Shown: positions 7,628 through 16,690, counted from the stretch's first letter. The stretch is DNA of 33,314 nt from Robertmurraya sp. (GCA_025451895.1 JANWJP010000115.1:1-33314), one strand, 5' to 3'. A program made the numbers and translations. Notes: generated by a model from the letters alone, not told the origin.

Positions 7628-8039
7628 ACTGAATACAATCGGGACAGCGACCGTAAATTTCAAATTTATGACCGGAAATATCAAAGCCTTGTAAATTTCC
7701 CTTTACTTTATCCATCGGACAAACGTCAATTTCTTTCGTACGTCCGCATTCCATACAAATAAAATGATGATGATGCTCATCATGTGAGCAGGCAAAGCGA
7801 AAATGTTTTTCCCCGGACAGTTCAGTCATTTCCAAAATACCCAATGTAACAAACATAGACAAATTGCGGTAAATCGTATCAAGACTCAATCCCGGATGAT
7901 CAAATCTCATCTCTTCAAAAACTTCCTTGGCAGTAAGATATCTGTCATGTTTCGCAAAGATTTCCAACATTTCTTCCCTTTTTCCGGTATGCTTATAGCC
8001 TTTCTCTTTTAATAAATGCAATGCTTCCGTAACATTCAT
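7626..8039 (-). CDS. zur: Zinc uptake regulator, Fur family
   Basis: A 137-residue Fur-family repressor that, when zinc is sufficient, binds operators of zinc-uptake genes. The N-terminal winged helix spans about residues 1-75 (SLDTIYRNL recognition region). The C-terminal metal domain has a HHHHF motif at 89-93 and four structural zinc cysteines: Cys95 and Cys98 (CMECG), Cys132 and Cys135 (CPDC). It resembles B. subtilis Zur (YqfV) throughout, including ELSGEK.FRF and SGHKFEIYG, more than PerR or Fur. ATG at 8039 is chosen over the in-frame GTG at 8048 because GGCGGGGTG lies six bases upstream and homologues start MNV. It is the third gene of znuC-znuB-zur, 16 bases after znuB, so the repressor probably controls its own expression through the operator at 9692-9712. 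Confidence 0.92.
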   Translation of the reverse strand: MNVTEALHLLKEKGYKHTGKREEMLEIFAKHDRYLTAKEVFEEMRFDHPGLSLDTIYRNLSMFVTLGILEMTELSGEKHFRFACSHDEHHHHFICMECGRTKEIDVCPMDKVKGNLQGFDISGHKFEIYGRCPDCIQ

Positions 8040-8055
8040 CCGTTTCACCCCGCCT

Positions 8056-8898
8056 TTACCCCGCTTTTTGGAAGGAAAACTTTTTAACAGCCATCGTCAA
8101 TATAAGAATAAGGACTGCAATCATGACAATTGTCCCGCCCGGAGCCAAGTCTAAATAATACGAAAAAGTCAAACCTCCCAGAACAGACACTTCCCCGAAA
8201 ATAATCGATAAAATAATCGTCTGTTTAAATCCTTTGGCAATCCGGATGCTTGCCGCAACAGGAAGTGTCATTAAAGAAGATACAAGCAATATACCGACAA
8301 TCCTCATCGATGCAGCAATAACCAGCGCCACTAAAACGATAAAAACAAAATGAATGCTCTTCACATGAAGGCCCGATGCCCTGGCATGTTCTTCATCGAA
8401 AGAAAGAATAAACAATTCTTTGTATAAAGCGAAAACGACCATTATAACAACAATACTAATCAAAATGATCAAATATAAATCGGTTCTGCCGACGGCGCTG
8501 ACACTTCCAAATAAATATCCGAACAAATCTGTATTAAATCCGTCTGCCAATGAAATAAAAATAACCCCGAGGCCAACGCCTCCCGACAAGATAATCGGAA
8601 TGGCCAATTCTTGAAAATGCTTGTAAACGCTTCGGAGCTTTTCAATGAATAAAGCCCCTGCCACAGAAAAAACCGTCCCCATATACAAAGGGCTAATTCC
8701 TGCAAAAAAAGCAAATTGCTTGGAAAGGAGCAAGTTTGCCGCTATTCCCGCCAATGTAACATGACTGAGTGCATCAGCAATGAGAGAGAGCCTTCTGACA
8801 ACGATAAATACACCCAAAAGAGGAGCAATCACCCCTATGATCATACCTGTAATAAAAGAATTCCGCAAAAATTCATATTGTAAAATCCCTTCAATCAT
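8056..8898 (-). CDS. znuB: High-affinity zinc ABC transporter, permease
   Basis: A 280-residue ABC-3 family permease (ZnuB/AdcB/MntB type) with about eight or nine hydrophobic segments. The segment [19 protein letters not shown] near residues 29-47 is typical of the family's first cytoplasmic loop. With ZnuC it forms the membrane channel for Zn2+ import. Its ATG overlaps the znuC stop in an ATGA arrangement (8895-8898), implying translational coupling. Manganese transporters share the fold; the adjacent zur and Zur-like operator are the reason for assigning zinc. No solute-binding protein (znuA) is present in this cluster. Confidence 0.9.
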   Translation of the reverse strand: MIEGILQYEFLRNSFITGMIIGVIAPLLGVFIVVRRLSLIADALSHVTLAGIAANLLLSKQFAFFAGISPLYMGTVFSVAGALFIEKLRSVYKHFQELAIPIILSGGVGLGVIFISLADGFNTDLFGYLFGSVSAVGRTDLYLIILISIVVIMVVFALYKELFILSFDEEHARASGLHVKSIHFVFIVLVALVIAASMRIVGILLVSSLMTLPVAASIRIAKGFKQTIILSIIFGEVSVLGGLTFSYYLDLAPGGTIVMIAVLILILTMAVKKFSFQKAG

Positions 8899-9677
8899 TT
8901 TTCTGCTCCTTCTAAATGATGCTTATGGGATAAAATGGGCAAGGAATACCCATATAAATGTGAGCTTTCATCCGCTTTTAACTTATTGAATTCCTCCATT
9001 TTTCCATGGAAAATCATTTTCTTATTTAAACACGCCACATGTGTCACTTTATCAGAAACTCCTTCCATATCATGAGTGACAAGCAGCAATGTAATTCCGT
9101 GATTTCGATTTAAATCATCAAGCATACTGTAAAAATCACGAATGTTTTTTGCATCAACCCCGACAGTAGGTTCATCGAGAATTAACAACTTCGGCTTGCT
9201 TACAAGCGCTCGGGCAATAAAAACCCGCTGCTGCTGCCCGCCTGATAATTCCCCGATATTGCGATGATAAAATTCCCCGAGACCCACTGCGTCAATCGTT
9301 TCCTTAACGCGTTGCCAATCCTTTTTTCCCATTCTTTTAAATAAACCGAGTTTTTTCGTCAGGCCGCTTGCCACTACTTCCTGAACAGTTGCAGGAAAAC
9401 CGGTATTAAATGAATTGGCTTTCTGGGAAACAAAACCTATCCATTCCCAATTCTTAAATTGACTTATTTTCTCGCCGAAAATGCTAATCTCACCGGATTG
9501 CGGACGCAAAAGGCCAAGAATGAGTTTTAACAAAGTGGATTTACCCGAACCATTCGGACCCACCAGAGCCAGAAAAGAGCCTTCCGGTTGGAAAAAGTTG
9601 ATATCTTCAAGGACATATTCCCGGTCGTAACGGTAATAAAGCCTTTCTATTTCTATAATGGAATAATTGCTGCTCAT
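8895..9677 (-). CDS. znuC: High-affinity zinc ABC transporter, ATP-binding protein
   Basis: A 260-residue ABC ATPase that powers zinc import. Walker A is GPNGSGKST at 40-48, the Q-loop is in GFVSQ, the signature is LSGGQQQR, Walker B is LLILDEP, the D-loop is VGVD, and the switch His is in LLLVTHDME. The C-terminus has a short His-rich tail ([11 protein letters not shown]), which may bind zinc, though this is only a guess. ATG at 9677 is chosen because AAGGTG lies six bases upstream; the in-frame GTG at 9686 falls inside that site. It is the first gene of the zinc operon, read from a promoter region containing the Zur-box-like sequence. Confidence 0.93.
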   Translation of the reverse strand: MSSNYSIIEIERLYYRYDREYVLEDINFFQPEGSFLALVGPNGSGKSTLLKLILGLLRPQSGEISIFGEKISQFKNWEWIGFVSQKANSFNTGFPATVQEVVASGLTKKLGLFKRMGKKDWQRVKETIDAVGLGEFYHRNIGELSGGQQQRVFIARALVSKPKLLILDEPTVGVDAKNIRDFYSMLDDLNRNHGITLLLVTHDMEGVSDKVTHVACLNKKMIFHGKMEEFNKLKADESSHLYGYSLPILSHKHHLEGAEK

Positions 9678-9691
9678 AAATTTCACCTTGT

Positions 9692-9712
9692 AAAATAGAA
9701 TGATTACGATTT
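9692..9712. promoter_or_regulatory. Zur-box-like operator upstream of znuC
   Basis: On the minus strand AAATCGTAATCATT lies 15 bases before the znuC start. This matches the left half of the known Bacillus Zur box (AAATCGTAATnATTACGATTT) at all defined positions of the first half and the first three of the second; the remainder is less conserved. Location before a zinc-uptake operon that ends in zur makes function likely. Zur binding here would repress the operon in zinc excess. Confidence 0.75.
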
Positions 9713-9948
9713 AACAACAAGTAGTATAACGGAAAAAAACGTATAAGTAAAGATTGATGAACGGGAGCCCGGCATGAAAATGTCTTCTGCTTAATACAAC
9801 CATACAAACGCCGCTCTGAAAAATACTTTAAAATGCGATCCATAACAAAATAACTTATGTTTGAACATAAACATAAATAAAAACTCCTGCAGGTTAAAAG
9901 GCACAAATTTCTCATGAAAACATAACATATTTTGGGGAGAGTGGTAAA

Positions 9949-10203
9949 ATGAAAATTCTTGAAAATATTATTAATCACAAAATAAATACAATAACTTCAG
10001 AAGAACTGATGAAATATGCAAATCAATTCCAAATAAAGATTACAAAAGGACAGGCGGATAAAATTGCCGCGTACTTACGGGGAAAACATGTAAATATTTT
10101 CAATAATTCCGAACGAATTCAAGTAATTAAAGAAATCGCCAGAATTGCAGGACCTGATGTTGCCAGAGAGGTGAACCGGCTTTTTTTACAATTTACAAAA
10201 TAA
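9949..10203 (+). CDS. yqfT: YqfT-like small protein (DUF2624)
   Basis: An 84-residue soluble protein, length and sequence typical of the DUF2624 family, which B. subtilis YqfT represents. It is mostly helical in character, with the stretch ITKGQADKIAAYLRGKHVNI in the centre and no membrane segment or cysteine. ATG at 9949 follows GGGGAGAGTGGTAAA. It sits divergent from the zinc operon and convergent with nfo, the same place as in B. subtilis. Function is unknown. A 235-base gap separates it from the znu operator; I did not find a clear sigma-A promoter there, only an 8-bp inverted repeat (TTATGTTT...AAACATAA, 9855-9876). Confidence 0.85.
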   Translation: MKILENIINHKINTITSEELMKYANQFQIKITKGQADKIAAYLRGKHVNIFNNSERIQVIKEIARIAGPDVAREVNRLFLQFTK

Positions 10204-10249
10204 TACCGGATTCACGGGAGCCAAAACCGCAAAAACTTTATTGTAAATT

Positions 10250-10284
10250 AAAGAAAAGCTGTCTGAAACAGCTTTTCTTTTTTT
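10250..10284. terminator. Terminator between yqfT and nfo
   Basis: AAAGAAAAGCTGT (10250-10262) and ACAGCTTTTCTTT (10268-10280) form a perfect 13-bp stem with a 5-base loop, followed on the plus strand by more T. It best serves yqfT; on the minus strand it starts immediately after the nfo stop and is followed by a weaker T-rich tail. Confidence 0.85.
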
Positions 10285-11176
10285 AATCATTCTTAATGTC
10301 CTCGAGAAGATTCCCGTTAAACTCTTTCTTTCGCAGCATGGCAATCTCATGTTTGTACGGAGGCTTTTTATTATTTTTGTCTTCCCCGACAAATGGCGTT
10401 TCAAGGATTTTAGGAATATTCTCCAGTTGTGGGTGGTGGACAATGTAATTTAAAGCCTCAAATCCGATATGGCCGAATCCGATATTTTCGTGCCTGTCTT
10501 TCCGTGCTCCCCGTTCATTCTTACTGTCATTTATGTGCAAAACCTTCAACCTGTCCAAACCAATAATTCTGTCGAACTCTTCCAAAACTCCATCAAAATC
10601 GTCAACAATATTATAGCCTGCATCGTGAGTGTGACAAGTGTCAAAACAAACAGAAAGTTTCTCATTATGTGTGACGCCTTCAATAATTTGCGCTATTTCC
10701 TCAAATGTTCTTCCTACTTCAGAGCCTTTACCTGCCATGGTTTCAAGAGCAATTTGCAAATTCTCTTTTCCCGTGAGTACTTCATTTAATCCTTCGATAA
10801 TTTTTTTAATGCCCGCCTCAGCACCCGCGCCGACATGTGCTCCCGGATGAAGTACAATTTGACCTGCACCGATTGCTTCAGTCCGTTCAATTTCACTTAT
10901 TAGAAACCGCACTCCTAAATCAAAGGTTGCCGGATTTTGTGTATTGCCAATATTAATAATGTATGGAGCATGAACGATGATTTCATCAATTCCATTCGCC
11001 GCCATATGTTTCCGGCCTTCTTCTATATTCAGTTCCTCAATTTTTTTCCGTCTCGTATTTTGCGGGGCGCCGGTATAAATCATAAAAGTATTTGCACCGT
11101 AAGTAACTGCTTCCTCACTGGCTTGAAGCAGCATTTTCTTTCCGCTCATGGAAACATGGGATCCTATTTTTAGCAT
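10283..11176 (-). CDS. nfo: Endonuclease IV (AP endonuclease)
   Basis: A 297-residue TIM-barrel enzyme of base excision repair that cleaves DNA 5' to abasic sites and removes blocked 3' ends. Family motifs with zinc-binding residues are visible: [47 protein letters not shown] and [12 protein letters not shown]. The length equals that of B. subtilis Nfo. ATG at 11176 follows GGGGGAGAGGGAAA and gives the conserved [14 protein letters not shown] start; the frame is open further upstream but without a ribosome site. It lies 175 bases after cshB on the same strand. In B. subtilis nfo belongs to the forespore (sigma-G) regulon; I did not identify such a promoter here. Confidence 0.97.
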   Translation of the reverse strand: MLKIGSHVSMSGKKMLLQASEEAVTYGANTFMIYTGAPQNTRRKKIEELNIEEGRKHMAANGIDEIIVHAPYIINIGNTQNPATFDLGVRFLISEIERTEAIGAGQIVLHPGAHVGAGAEAGIKKIIEGLNEVLTGKENLQIALETMAGKGSEVGRTFEEIAQIIEGVTHNEKLSVCFDTCHTHDAGYNIVDDFDGVLEEFDRIIGLDRLKVLHINDSKNERGARKDRHENIGFGHIGFEALNYIVHHPQLENIPKILETPFVGEDKNNKKPPYKHEIAMLRKKEFNGNLLEDIKND

Positions 11177-11351
11177 TTTCCCTCTCCCCCTAAATAATTT
11201 CTTAATACTCATTTTTATTGCCACAGACTTTCGTTGTTTAAATCAAGCAATTGGCAGTACCGGTGTTTTCGGCTGACGTCCGCTTTTAAACAACAGATTC
11301 CGCAAATAGCACGGTCTTTAATGTTCCTGAACTCATTAACAACAACAGTAC

Positions 11352-12662
11352 CTATTTTCGTTTTAGCCGTCTGCTTCTTCTTTTAATCATTTCCATTTCC
11401 TTTTTTAGCTTCTTCTTATAGCCGGGTTTTATTTTTTTCGGTTTTTTTACGATGGTCCGGGCAAGGATATCGGATTCATCCGGATCTTTTTTGCGTTTTT
11501 TTCTTCTGTTCCTGTCTTCAATTTCAACTAATTCGCCGTTTTTCAGATCAGCGTGCACAAACGTAATTCCCCGTTTTTCCAACCGGTTCAAGGCATCTTC
11601 ATCTGAACGCTCATAAATGGTGACTGCAATTCCTGATGCCCCGGCTCTGGCTGTGCGCCCGACCCGGTGAACATAAAAATCCAAATCAGCCGGCAATTCA
11701 TAATTAATGACATGGCTGACCCCTTCAATATCGATCCCTCTCGCTGCCAGGTCAGTGGCAACAATATATTGAAATTCAAGATCTCTGACTTGCTTCATCG
11801 TTTTCCGCCGTTGACGGGGAGGTAAATCTCCGTGAATCGCTGCTGCTTTTATGCCTTTGACGGCTAATTCATCAACAAGTTCCGCCGCCTTCTTCTTCGT
11901 ATTAGTAAAACAAACTGCCAGGTAAGGATTAAGTACGGAAAACAACTCATATACAAGTTCTGTCTTATCACGGTTTCTGGCAGGAATCAAATAATGGATA
12001 ATATTTTCCGCAGCTAACTGCCTTGGTTCGATATGGATATGCCGTGGATTTTCCATATATTTTCTCAGGAAAGGCTTCAGTTTCTCCGGGATCGTTGCCG
12101 AAAAGACAAGCATCTGCAGCTTTTCAGGCATCCTGGCTGCAACCTGATCAATATCCTCAATATAACCCATATCAAGCGCAAGGTCTGCTTCATCCACAAC
12201 TAAAATATCAGCGGTATGTACAAATAATGCCTGCTCTCTCACCATATCATGAATCCTGCCGGGCGTGCCGACCGCAATATGGGGCTGTCTCTTCAGCTTT
12301 TCCATTGCCCGCTGCTTGTCCGTGCCGCCAATAAACAGTTGGGTGATAATTTTTTCATCCCCCTGGCAAAATTCGGTGATTTTTAAAATTTCTTCATAAA
12401 TCTGGCCGGCAAGTTCCCTGGTAGGAGCTGTAATAACTGCTTGAACCTGCTGTTTGGCCGGATTAATCAAGTCAAGAATCGGCAATATATATGCGTGGGT
12501 TTTACCGGTTCCTGTCTGTGACTGGCCAACGGCACTTTCCCTTTTTAAAACGACAGGAATAAATTGTTCCTGAATTTCCGTCGGTTCGTAAAAACCAATC
12601 TTTTGCAAAGCTTCATAAATAAACGGTTTAAATTGAAAAATACGGAACTTTGTCTCTATCAT
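11352..12662 (-). CDS. cshB: DEAD-box RNA helicase CshB
   Basis: A 436-residue ATP-dependent RNA helicase. Domain 1 (about 1-205) has the Q motif (FYEPTEIQEQFIP), motif I QTGTGKT, Ia PTRELAGQ, Ib TPGR, motif II DEAD and motif III SAT. Domain 2 (about 215-370) has the VCFTNTKKKA segment, ATDLAARGID (motif V) and HRVGRTARAG (motif VI). The last 50 residues are Lys/Arg-rich, typical of an RNA-binding tail. The place next to nfo and the length match CshB (YqfR) of B. subtilis, which helps unwind mRNA in the cold and assists ribosome biogenesis. ATG at 12662 follows AAAAGGAGTACTTTT. Confidence 0.93.
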   Translation of the reverse strand: MIETKFRIFQFKPFIYEALQKIGFYEPTEIQEQFIPVVLKRESAVGQSQTGTGKTHAYILPILDLINPAKQQVQAVITAPTRELAGQIYEEILKITEFCQGDEKIITQLFIGGTDKQRAMEKLKRQPHIAVGTPGRIHDMVREQALFVHTADILVVDEADLALDMGYIEDIDQVAARMPEKLQMLVFSATIPEKLKPFLRKYMENPRHIHIEPRQLAAENIIHYLIPARNRDKTELVYELFSVLNPYLAVCFTNTKKKAAELVDELAVKGIKAAAIHGDLPPRQRRKTMKQVRDLEFQYIVATDLAARGIDIEGVSHVINYELPADLDFYVHRVGRTARAGASGIAVTIYERSDEDALNRLEKRGITFVHADLKNGELVEIEDRNRRKKRKKDPDESDILARTIVKKPKKIKPGYKKKLKKEMEMIKRRSRRLKRK

Positions 12663-12998
12663 AAAAGTACTCCTTTTATCGTGCTCTGTGAGAAAAATCT
12701 TTTAATCAAAACTGCCATAAATATGATTATCTTTTTTAACTGCAAACATAAGTCCTGTATAAAAACACAAGTCTCTTCAATTTTTTAGTAAAGATAAATT
12801 TTAGAGGATCACCCAAAGGGGTATCCATTTTGTTATTATAATAAAATTTACCTTAAAACGCTACTTATACAAACATCCTGTCCTGATGAACATTTCCCTC
12901 CGCATCCGATAAGTTTTCTTCTGCATGGAAAAGGAAAGCAAATACAGACCGTATGCATAAACTGTATAAACACAATAAAAAGAAAAGGGGTTTTTACG
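12663..12998. other. Divergent intergenic region between cshB and yqfQ
   Basis: This 336-base region has no gene I can support. It contains a TATAAT at 12837-12842 on the plus strand without a good -35 element, and an imperfect palindrome GGATCACCC-AAA-GGGGTATCC at 12806-12826. Both divergent promoters should lie here, but neither can be placed confidently. A cold-shock-type 5' leader for cshB is possible and untested. Confidence 0.5.
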
Positions 12999-13598
12999 TT
13001 GTTTTCAAGACCACCGCATCCATTTTCCGGCGGATTTCCACCAAGATTCCCCCGGCATGGTTTCACGCTTGGACAAAGAGGCTTATTTCCAGGACAAAGA
13101 CCCATTCCAAGCCCGGGAATAAGGGGACAGCCGGGCATGCGCGGAGGCTTCCTGGCAAAACTTTTCGGTATGGGAGGAAGACCGGCGGGAATGGGACATT
13201 CCCCTTTCGGACCGGCAGTAACAGGGGCAGCACAAAGAAGCGGCGGTTTTTTGCAAGCCCTTAGTAATCCTGCTTCAATCGGCAATTTCCTCTCCAATAC
13301 ACAAAAGGTCTTAAACACGGCGTCACAAATCGGTCCCCTGGTTCAGCAATACGGTCCTCTCGTCAGAAACCTGCCTGCCATGTGGAAGATATATAAAGGA
13401 TTAAAAGATGCCGGCAGCAGCGGAGACACAGGACAGGAATCCGCACATAAATCATCGTCCGCGCAGGAAATCAAACATGAAGAAACACCGGAGGAGCAAA
13501 AAAAAACAAAAACCGGAAAAGCAAAACGTAAACAAACTTCCGCCGCAAAACCCGCCGATAGTCAAAAAGGAAAATCCGTTCCAAAACTCTATATTTAA
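12999..13598 (+). CDS. yqfQ: YqfQ-like protein (VrrA family)
   Basis: A 199-residue protein of unknown function. Residues 1-70 are rich in Pro, Gly, Phe and Arg with FPG/FGG-like motifs and low complexity. The central part (about 80-140) is more ordered (FLSNTQKVLNTASQIGPLVQ, then PAMWKIYKGLK), and the tail is Lys/Glu/Ala-rich. This pattern and the position upstream of ispH match YqfQ of B. subtilis; the related VrrA of B. anthracis carries a variable tandem repeat in its coding region. TTG at 12999 follows AAAAGGGG by eight bases. The composition suggests a surface- or spore-associated protein, but that is only inference. No clear terminator was found after it; seven C in a row lie shortly past the stop. 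Confidence 0.75.
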   Translation: MFSRPPHPFSGGFPPRFPRHGFTLGQRGLFPGQRPIPSPGIRGQPGMRGGFLAKLFGMGGRPAGMGHSPFGPAVTGAAQRSGGFLQALSNPASIGNFLSNTQKVLNTASQIGPLVQQYGPLVRNLPAMWKIYKGLKDAGSSGDTGQESAHKSSSAQEIKHEETPEEQKKTKTGKAKRKQTSAAKPADSQKGKSVPKLYI

Positions 13599-13722
13599 AA
13601 ACCCCCCCGGCTGTTCTCCAACATGGAGATGCCACTGAACGGGAAACCTCCTGTACCCATTATCCGAAATGATAACATTCCTCTTTGATCCCGGAATTGT
13701 TGTTGGCAAATGATCCCGGAAA

Positions 13723-13751
13723 TTGTCGTTTATTCAGAACTCATTTATAAT
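13723..13751 (+). promoter_or_regulatory. Sigma-A promoter of ispH
   Basis: TTGTCG (13723-13728), a 17-base spacer and TATAAT (13746-13751) match consensus at 10 of 12 positions. The predicted start is about 25 bases before the ispH start codon. The -35 lies within the second copy of a 19- to 20-base direct repeat (13686-13704 and 13711-13730). Confidence 0.75.
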
Positions 13752-13782
13752 AAGTCATAGACTTGTATAGGAGGTTTCATGA

Positions 13783-14730
13783 ATGAAAGTAATTAAAATT
13801 TCACCGCGGGGTTATTGCCATGGCGTTGTTGATGCGATGGTCATTGCAAGAAACGCCGCTTTAGATAAATCATTGCCCAGACCTATATACATTCTAGGGA
13901 TGATCGTTCACAACCAACATGTGACAGATGCTTTTGCCAAAGAAGGGATTATTACTTTGGACGGCAAAAACCGCAAGGAAATCCTTGAAAAAGTCGATAA
14001 AGGAACGGTCATTTTTACTGCCCACGGTATTTCTCCCGAAGTACGTGAGCTGGCAAAGAAAAAGGGCCTGGTTACCATTGATGCCACATGCCCTGATGTC
14101 ACGCGGACGCACGAATTAATCCGGGCCAAAGAACAGGAAGGATATACAATCATTTATATCGGCAAGAAAGGACATCCGGAGCCGGAAGGAGCCGTCGGTG
14201 TTGCTCCTCATGCTGTAAAGCTTGTCGAAACAGAAGAAGATGTGAAGAATCTGTCCGTTGACAGTGATAAGATCATTGTTACAAACCAAACAACCATGAG
14301 CCAATGGGATGTTGCCCATATAATGGATCTTTTGAAAGAGAAATTCCCCCATGCGGAATTTTATAATGAAATTTGCAATGCCACCCAAGTCCGGCAGGAA
14401 GCCGTGGCAAAATATGCCGGTGAGGCGGATGTCACCATTGTTGTCGGGGATCCGAAAAGCAATAATTCCAATCGTCTCGCCCAGGTGTCTGAAGAAATCG
14501 CCGGAACAAAGGCATATCGAATCGGGGATATTACCGAACTGGATATCAATTGGATCAAAGATGCAAAAGTTGTTGCCGTTACCTCCGGAGCATCAACTCC
14601 CACCCCGATTACAAAAGAAGTCATCTCCTTTTTGGAGCAATTTGACCCGAATAATAAGGAAACATGGAAAAAAGAAAAGAAAGTTCCCCTTGAAAAAATC
14701 TTGCCAAAAGTAAAGGAACCTAAAGAATAA
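13783..14730 (+). CDS. ispH: 4-hydroxy-3-methylbut-2-enyl diphosphate reductase
   Basis: IspH (LytB) performs the last MEP-pathway step, reducing HMBDP to isopentenyl and dimethylallyl diphosphate. The 315-residue protein has the three conserved cluster cysteines at 12 (PRGYCHGV), 103 (DATCPDV) and 198 (EICNATQ). Substrate-binding His are seen in VHNQHV (residue 43) and TAHGISPEV (residue 81), Glu133 in [10 protein letters not shown], and the SNNSNRL and SGASTP motifs. The last 30 residues form a Lys/Glu-rich extension seen in Bacillus enzymes. ATG at 13783 is nine bases after GGAGG. It has its own promoter and a following hairpin. With ispG at 5082, both [4Fe-4S] enzymes of the pathway are within 10 kb. 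Confidence 0.97.
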   Translation: MKVIKISPRGYCHGVVDAMVIARNAALDKSLPRPIYILGMIVHNQHVTDAFAKEGIITLDGKNRKEILEKVDKGTVIFTAHGISPEVRELAKKKGLVTIDATCPDVTRTHELIRAKEQEGYTIIYIGKKGHPEPEGAVGVAPHAVKLVETEEDVKNLSVDSDKIIVTNQTTMSQWDVAHIMDLLKEKFPHAEFYNEICNATQVRQEAVAKYAGEADVTIVVGDPKSNNSNRLAQVSEEIAGTKAYRIGDITELDINWIKDAKVVAVTSGASTPTPITKEVISFLEQFDPNNKETWKKEKKVPLEKILPKVKEPKE

Positions 14731-14761
14731 AGCAGTTTAAAGAGAATTTTTCTGATGAATG

Positions 14762-14788
14762 GAGCCGTCCCGGTTAAAAGGACGGCTC
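14762..14788. terminator. Hairpin between ispH and yqfO
   Basis: GAGCCGTCC (14762-14770) and GGACGGCTC (14780-14788) form a 9-bp GC-rich stem between convergent genes. The following T-tracts are interrupted on both strands, so efficiency is uncertain. Confidence 0.65.
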
Positions 14789-14809
14789 TGTCTGTTGTTG
14801 CATTCTATC

Positions 14810-15925
14810 TTAAATAAATTGAAAAGGATTCGTATCTGTCTCCGATGCCAAAAAGGAAACAGCATAATTTTTCTCCCGGCACAACTTGCTCATTTTTTCA
14901 ACCACACCTTTAATCATTACCTTTTCCGCGTGATGACCGGGGTCAACCATATTCAAGCCTGCCATTAAGGCATCATGTGCCGTATGATAATAAATATCCC
15001 CTGTTACATACACGTCCGCCCCCTTGAATTTGGCTGACATAAAATATTTATTGCCGTCTCCTCCAAGAACCGCGACTTTACGGATTCTGGCGTCCAGATT
15101 ACCAATGACCCTTACCCGGGGAACATCCAACGCTTTCTTAACATGTTCGGCAAACTCCTGCAAGGACATTTCAGGGACGGTGCCCACTCTTCCCAGCCCC
15201 ATTGGTTCTCCCTGATTATCAAGAGGATAAAGATCATAGGCCACTTCTTCGTAAGGATGTGCTTTTAACATGGCTGTCAACACTTGTTTCTCAATACTTT
15301 CGGGGACAATTGTCTCGACGCGGACCTCGCGGACTTCTTCAATCTGTCCTTGTTTGCCGATGTAAGGATTTGTCCCCTCTCCCGGCAAAAACTGTCCGAT
15401 GCCGGGGGCTGAAAAGGCGCAATGGCTGTAATCACCGATTGCCCCTGCTCCTGCGTTGCCAATCGCCTCTCTCACTTCCGGGGCACTTTCCTCGGGAACA
15501 AAAACAACGAGCTTTTTTAATGGTTCAGAGTAAGTGGGCACAAGAACCTCAATATCTTTTAAACCAAGAGCCTCTGCCAATAAATCGTTTACTCCGCCGT
15601 TTGCAACATCTAAATTTGTATGAGCCGCATATACGGCAATATCATGTTTAATTAATTTCTCCACAATTCTTCCCGGCGCCGTTTCCATATCAATCTTTTG
15701 CAAAGGACGGTATATAAAAGGATGGTGGGCAATAATCAATTGAACCCCTTTTGCAACAGCTTCATCAACTACAGCTTCCGTCACATCCAAAGTTACAAGC
15801 ACTTTTTCAACGGGATTATTCAATCTGCCGATTTGCAGACCAATTTTATCTCCTTCAACCGCCAGCTTTTTCGGTGCAAATCGTTCAAACTGCTGAATAA
15901 TTTCATACCCGTTCACTTTTTTCAT
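14810..15925 (-). CDS. yqfO: Nif3-like dinuclear metal centre protein (YqfO)
   Basis: A 371-residue protein of the Nif3/YqfO family. The N-terminal part carries His67-His68 (IIAHHPF) and His102 with Asp105 (AAHTNLD), and the C-terminal part DIYYHTAHDA and the PGHHAEK motif; together these form the family's dinuclear metal site. The middle (about 130-235) corresponds to the PII-like insert of longer family members. The biochemical role is not settled: related proteins are described as GTP cyclohydrolase I type 2, but evidence is weak. ATG at 15925 is nine bases after GGAGGGGG. It overlaps the end of trmK by 23 bases, so the two are co-transcribed and probably translationally coupled. Confidence 0.92.
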   Translation of the reverse strand: MKKVNGYEIIQQFERFAPKKLAVEGDKIGLQIGRLNNPVEKVLVTLDVTEAVVDEAVAKGVQLIIAHHPFIYRPLQKIDMETAPGRIVEKLIKHDIAVYAAHTNLDVANGGVNDLLAEALGLKDIEVLVPTYSEPLKKLVVFVPEESAPEVREAIGNAGAGAIGDYSHCAFSAPGIGQFLPGEGTNPYIGKQGQIEEVREVRVETIVPESIEKQVLTAMLKAHPYEEVAYDLYPLDNQGEPMGLGRVGTVPEMSLQEFAEHVKKALDVPRVRVIGNLDARIRKVAVLGGDGNKYFMSAKFKGADVYVTGDIYYHTAHDALMAGLNMVDPGHHAEKVMIKGVVEKMSKLCREKNYAVSFLASETDTNPFQFI

Positions 15926-16634
15926 TTTGTAAAACCCCCTCCACCAATTTGATTTTCCTTGAAAATTCATCCTTTCTCCGCCTGTTTTCCGGAGTATCTG
16001 AGGCCCGGCTGAGATTTTCCAATATTTTTTGCCAGCTTTTTAATTCATTCGACCATTTTTTCACAAACACTGCCGATTTTTCTTTCATTAAAAAAGGGCC
16101 CATCAACAAAGATGCATCCCTGTTTGTTCCTCCATAAGGCAAAAAAGGATCGCCCGGTTCCGCCACCAAAATTTCGTATATTTTTCCTTCTTCCTCTAAA
16201 ATTTCTTCTGCGACTAATTCCCAGTTATTCCGGATGAGCCAATTGCGAACAGAAACGGCGCCAACATTCGGCTGAAGGACAAGTCTCCTGACGCCCTGAA
16301 GTTTTTCCTTTCCGTCCTCCAGAATTTTTGCTATTAATGTTCCCCCCATGCCGGCGATGGTGATGCATTCCACTTCGCCTAGAGAAATAACTTCCAGCCC
16401 GTCTCCTTTTCTGACAGAAATTTTTTCTTGTAGATTTAAAAGTTCAACTTGCTTTTTCGCTATTTGATACGGACCATCAACGACCTCGCCGGCGATGGCT
16501 GATATTGCCTTTCCGCTCTGAACCGCAAAGCAGGGCAGATAAGCATGATCAGACCCGATATCAGCAAATTTCGCTCCTTCCGGAATATATTTGGCTACAG
16601 TCGCCAGACGGTTCGATAATTTTTCCGAATTCAT
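15903..16634 (-). CDS. trmK: tRNA (adenine(22)-N1)-methyltransferase
   Basis: A 243-residue SAM-dependent methyltransferase that makes m1A at position 22 in certain tRNAs. The Rossmann-type domain is N-terminal, with motif I FADIGSDHAYLP at residues 23-34 and an IAGMGG motif near residue 95; the C-terminal helical part is Lys/Glu-rich. It matches TrmK (YqfN) in length and in linkage to sigA, cccA and yqfO. ATG at 16634 is chosen because homologues start just before LSNRLATVAKYIP; the local ribosome site (GGTGAAATT) is weak. Open frame upstream up to 16733 would add a hydrophobic stretch not expected in the family. Confidence 0.92.
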   Translation of the reverse strand: MNSEKLSNRLATVAKYIPEGAKFADIGSDHAYLPCFAVQSGKAISAIAGEVVDGPYQIAKKQVELLNLQEKISVRKGDGLEVISLGEVECITIAGMGGTLIAKILEDGKEKLQGVRRLVLQPNVGAVSVRNWLIRNNWELVAEEILEEEGKIYEILVAEPGDPFLPYGGTNRDASLLMGPFLMKEKSAVFVKKWSNELKSWQKILENLSRASDTPENRRRKDEFSRKIKLVEGVLQNEKSERV

Positions 16635-16690
16635 AATTTCACCACTCGAATATGTAATAGCCTTACAATAATTACTTGTATACGTTAAGT

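Noticed and set aside
12848-13318. Long minus-strand Cys/Pro-rich frame antisense to yqfQ
   Set aside because: It is the shadow of the GC-rich Pro/Gly coding part of yqfQ, which has a good ribosome site and known homologues.
13603-13640. Poly-C run and small hairpin after yqfQ as a terminator
   Set aside because: The stem (TCTCCA/TGGAGA) is short and no T-tract follows it.
15202-15651. 149-codon plus-strand frame inside yqfO
   Set aside because: It is antisense to a clearly conserved Nif3-family gene and has no domain or ribosome site.
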